This document shows positions 47,881 to 49,444 of a stretch of 49,444 bases of DNA, piece by piece. Under the pieces are notes generated by a model that did no database searches, was not told the origin of the DNA, and was given only the letters and a program-made list of their open reading frames with translations. Position 1 is the first letter of the stretch; every line of letters starts with the position of its first letter. The position numbers were made by a program, and so were the translations under genes. This DNA comes from Azohydromonas australica DSM 1124 (GTDB taxonomy: Bacteria > Pseudomonadota > Gammaproteobacteria > Burkholderiales > Burkholderiaceae_C): the NCBI RefSeq assembly GCF_000430725.1, contig NZ_KE387222.1:3389-52832 (forward strand). The letters are read 5' to 3'.

Positions 47881-48141
47881 GCTTGCACTACTCCCGATTG
47901 CCTAGCACATCAACAACCGGGCAGCAGAGCCGCCGGTACAAATTTTCGCAAAAAGCGATGCCGGGAGTGTGGGTGAGTTAGCAAGGGGGGTGTTTAGGGT
48001 CGAGGCGCAGTCAACCCGCCAGACCGTGACTTACTGCTCGAACTTGCCGTTTGCGAGCGGGCATTTCCCCCGGGCGTAGCCTGGGTGCCGCCTGGGAAGT
48101 GCCGGGTGCTCAGCCCGGCGCGGGCCTGTGGCAGTGCTGAA

Positions 48142-48702
48142 TCAGGTATGCCGATGGCACGACGGCCCGTGCGCGGGCGCCTGCGTCTTGCGGCGCCCCA
48201 GGTGCATCCGCAACTCGTGCACCGAGCGCCCGATGCGCCCATGCCCGGTGTCGAGCACGAGATGGGCGCTGCTGCGGTAGAAGCCGTCGCGCTGGCTGAA
48301 CAGCTCGCACAGGCGCTGCAGCGGGTCCGCCACCTGCAGCAGCGGCCGACTCAAATCATGGCGCAGCCGCTGGTGCAGCGACTCCGGCGTGGCATGCAGG
48401 TACACCACCGTGCCCGCGGCGCGCAGCGCGGCCCGGTTGGCCTCGCGCAGCACCGAGCCGCCGCCAGTCGCCAGCACGCCCGAGCAGACGCGCGCCAGCT
48501 CGGTGATGACAGCGTGCTCCACGTCGCGGAAGGCCGCCTCGCCGTGGCGCGCGAAGTACTCGCGGATCGGCACGCCAAGGCGGCGCTCGATCTCGTGGTC
48601 ACTGTCATGGAAGGGCACGCCCAGCTCGCGCGCCAAGCGCCGGCCAATGGTGGTCTTGCCGGCGCCGGGCATGCCCACCAGGCTCAGAAGGGTCGAAGTC
48701 AT
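48142..48702 (-). CDS. aroK: Shikimate kinase
   Basis: 186 residues from the ATG at 48702; an ATG at 48729 is an alternative start, neither having a clear ribosome site. Walker A 'GMPGAGKTT' (10-18), 'FHDSDHEIER' with Asp33 and Asp35 that bind Mg and shikimate, Arg59 in 'AAFRDVE', 'LATGGGSVLRE' (78-88), and lid Arg119 ('LSRPLLQ'). The enzyme phosphorylates shikimate at O3 on the way to chorismate. AroB is not adjacent within the window, which is unusual for proteobacteria where aroKB often pair. The C-terminus (basic, 'RRKTQAPAHG') is longer than usual. Confidence 0.9.
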   Translation of the reverse strand: MTSTLLSLVGMPGAGKTTIGRRLARELGVPFHDSDHEIERRLGVPIREYFARHGEAAFRDVEHAVITELARVCSGVLATGGGSVLREANRAALRAAGTVVYLHATPESLHQRLRHDLSRPLLQVADPLQRLCELFSQRDGFYRSSAHLVLDTGHGRIGRSVHELRMHLGRRKTQAPAHGPSCHRHT

Positions 48703-49344
48703 GAGGAAAACGGCATCAGCCTCGGGCATTGGGCAGGAACGCACCGGGCAGCAAGCAATCGAAGACGTGATTCTCGCCTGCCGCCGTCAGCCGCCCGCCC
48801 AAGCCCACCATGGCACGCAGCCACCCAGCGCACCTGCCTGGTGCGGCGATCCTGGCGCTGATCCCGCGGTCCCGCCGCGCGCCGTGTCCGGCCTGCCGCC
48901 TGCCAAATTCGCACCCGAACGGCAGTCCTTGAAAATGAACCGTAAAGCCGGTCTATTTCCAAATCCACAGCGCCTTGAATGTTGCAAATCGTGAGTCCGG
49001 TATCGGTATCATTTTCCGGGGCATGGCGATGAATTGCGGACTCCGGCTGCTGAATTTATCTGCCGAACAATGACACCCGTTCCAGGGCTTTCAACGCAAG
49101 AGGGCTGGACATTGGTTTTCGAGAAATTCATCACGCCGGCGCGATTGATGAAGGGGGATTGAAAGCTCGCTGCAAACTTCGGTGTCAAGCAAAACACGTG
49201 AGTTTGGAAACCACGGGGCCGTAGCACAACCCGACACAAACCAAACAAAACCAAGCCGTCAAGCGGGTCCCGTCGCCGCCGAACAACAAGCCATGCCACG
49301 CGACGCTGGATTCCACTCCAGACAGCGGGAAACAAGTGTAGGAC
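48703..49344. other. Intergenic stretch, AT-richer, no convincing gene
   Basis: 642 bp. From about 48,950 rightward GC falls noticeably. A minus-strand TTGACA near 49,170 could be a -35 element, but the spacing to a good -10 is poor. Short ORFs (for example 49009-49335 minus) have no ribosome site, family feature or signal. The composition and the partial ORF at the edge hint at foreign DNA. Confidence 0.5.
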
Positions 49345-49444
49345 TTACGCAACGAGCACCATCCGCACCGCCGGGCTGCGCAGCTCGGCTCTTAGATAGT
49401 TGGACAGCATCTCGCGTTTGAGCTGATAGAGTGTTTTCCCGACC
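49345..49444 (-). CDS. C-terminal end of a partial ORF entering from the right edge
   Basis: The minus strand from the edge reads 'VGKTLYQLKREMLSNYLRAE' then 'LRSPAVRMVLVA' and TAA at 49347-49345, a Lys/Leu-rich helix unlike the local GC-biased shadows. TGTAGGACTTACGCA beside the stop could be the terminal inverted repeat of an insertion sequence, in which case this is a transposase tail. I cannot name a family, and the gene start lies outside the window. Confidence 0.35.
   Translation of the reverse strand, partial: VGKTLYQLKREMLSNYLRAELRSPAVRMVLVA

Noticed and set aside
47940..47960. Sigma-54-like GG...GC pair upstream of the PEP-CTERM gene
   Set aside because: Spacing between GG and GC is 11 bases where 10 are needed, and the -24 box reads CGGCAT; not good enough to call.
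49009..49335. 108-codon minus-strand frame near the right edge
   Set aside because: No ribosome site, mixed composition and no recognisable domain; treated as chance.

Overview
The window is very GC-rich DNA with long, strand-biased codon usage, typical of a Burkholderiales betaproteobacterium (a Rubrivivax/Caldimonas/Azohydromonas-like relative is my inference). Supporting signs are a Bug-type tripartite receptor, a PEP-CTERM protein, DUF4347/Ig-repeat giant adhesin genes, a TctDE-type two-component pair and many hybrid histidine kinases. No rRNA, tRNA, CRISPR array or complete insertion sequence was seen.

Left (1-12.8 kb, minus strand): a giant repeat adhesin that runs off the left edge (more than 3,100 codons). 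Upstream of it, in the same direction, lie an exported phage-tail-collar-domain protein, a short periplasmic adaptor and a TolC-type outer-membrane lipoprotein. They look like one surface-protein locus, but no ABC or RND inner-membrane pump is visible. A structured leader candidate precedes the tolC-like gene.

13.2-17.0 kb: an RlpA-like protein, a TerB/DUF697 protein, a lower-GC islet holding an AhpD-like carboxymuconolactone decarboxylase beside the fossil C-terminus of an ECF41 sigma factor, and a MenA-like prenyltransferase.

17.0-24 kb: a phosphorelay cluster with a kinase-less membrane PAS sensor overlapping a MASE3-PAS hybrid kinase (with its own REC and Hpt), a REC-AraC response regulator and a divergent REC-Hpt protein.

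24-31.3 kb: a PEBP/YbhB protein, a cysteine hydrolase preceded by a translationally coupled 42-residue ORF and a near-perfect operator palindrome, an orphan Bug receptor, another hybrid kinase (two RECs), a MarR regulator probably read from a leaderless mRNA, a YitT-type membrane protein and a small secreted protein.

31.3-42.2 kb: a compact glucose regulon. Glucokinase and a TctDE-like two-component system are on the minus strand; the GtsABCD-type ABC glucose importer, a LamB-family porin and glucose-6-phosphate dehydrogenase are on the plus strand. AT-rich repeats sharing the decamer GTATTAATGT lie in front of both glk and the importer, so one regulator may control uptake, phosphorylation and oxidation of glucose.

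42.2-49.4 kb: a third hybrid kinase whose receiver lacks the conserved lysine, two small overlapping genes, a PPK2 polyphosphate kinase with a decayed partial duplicate of its 3' end, a low-complexity PEP-CTERM protein, shikimate kinase, and an AT-richer right edge into which a partial ORF enters.
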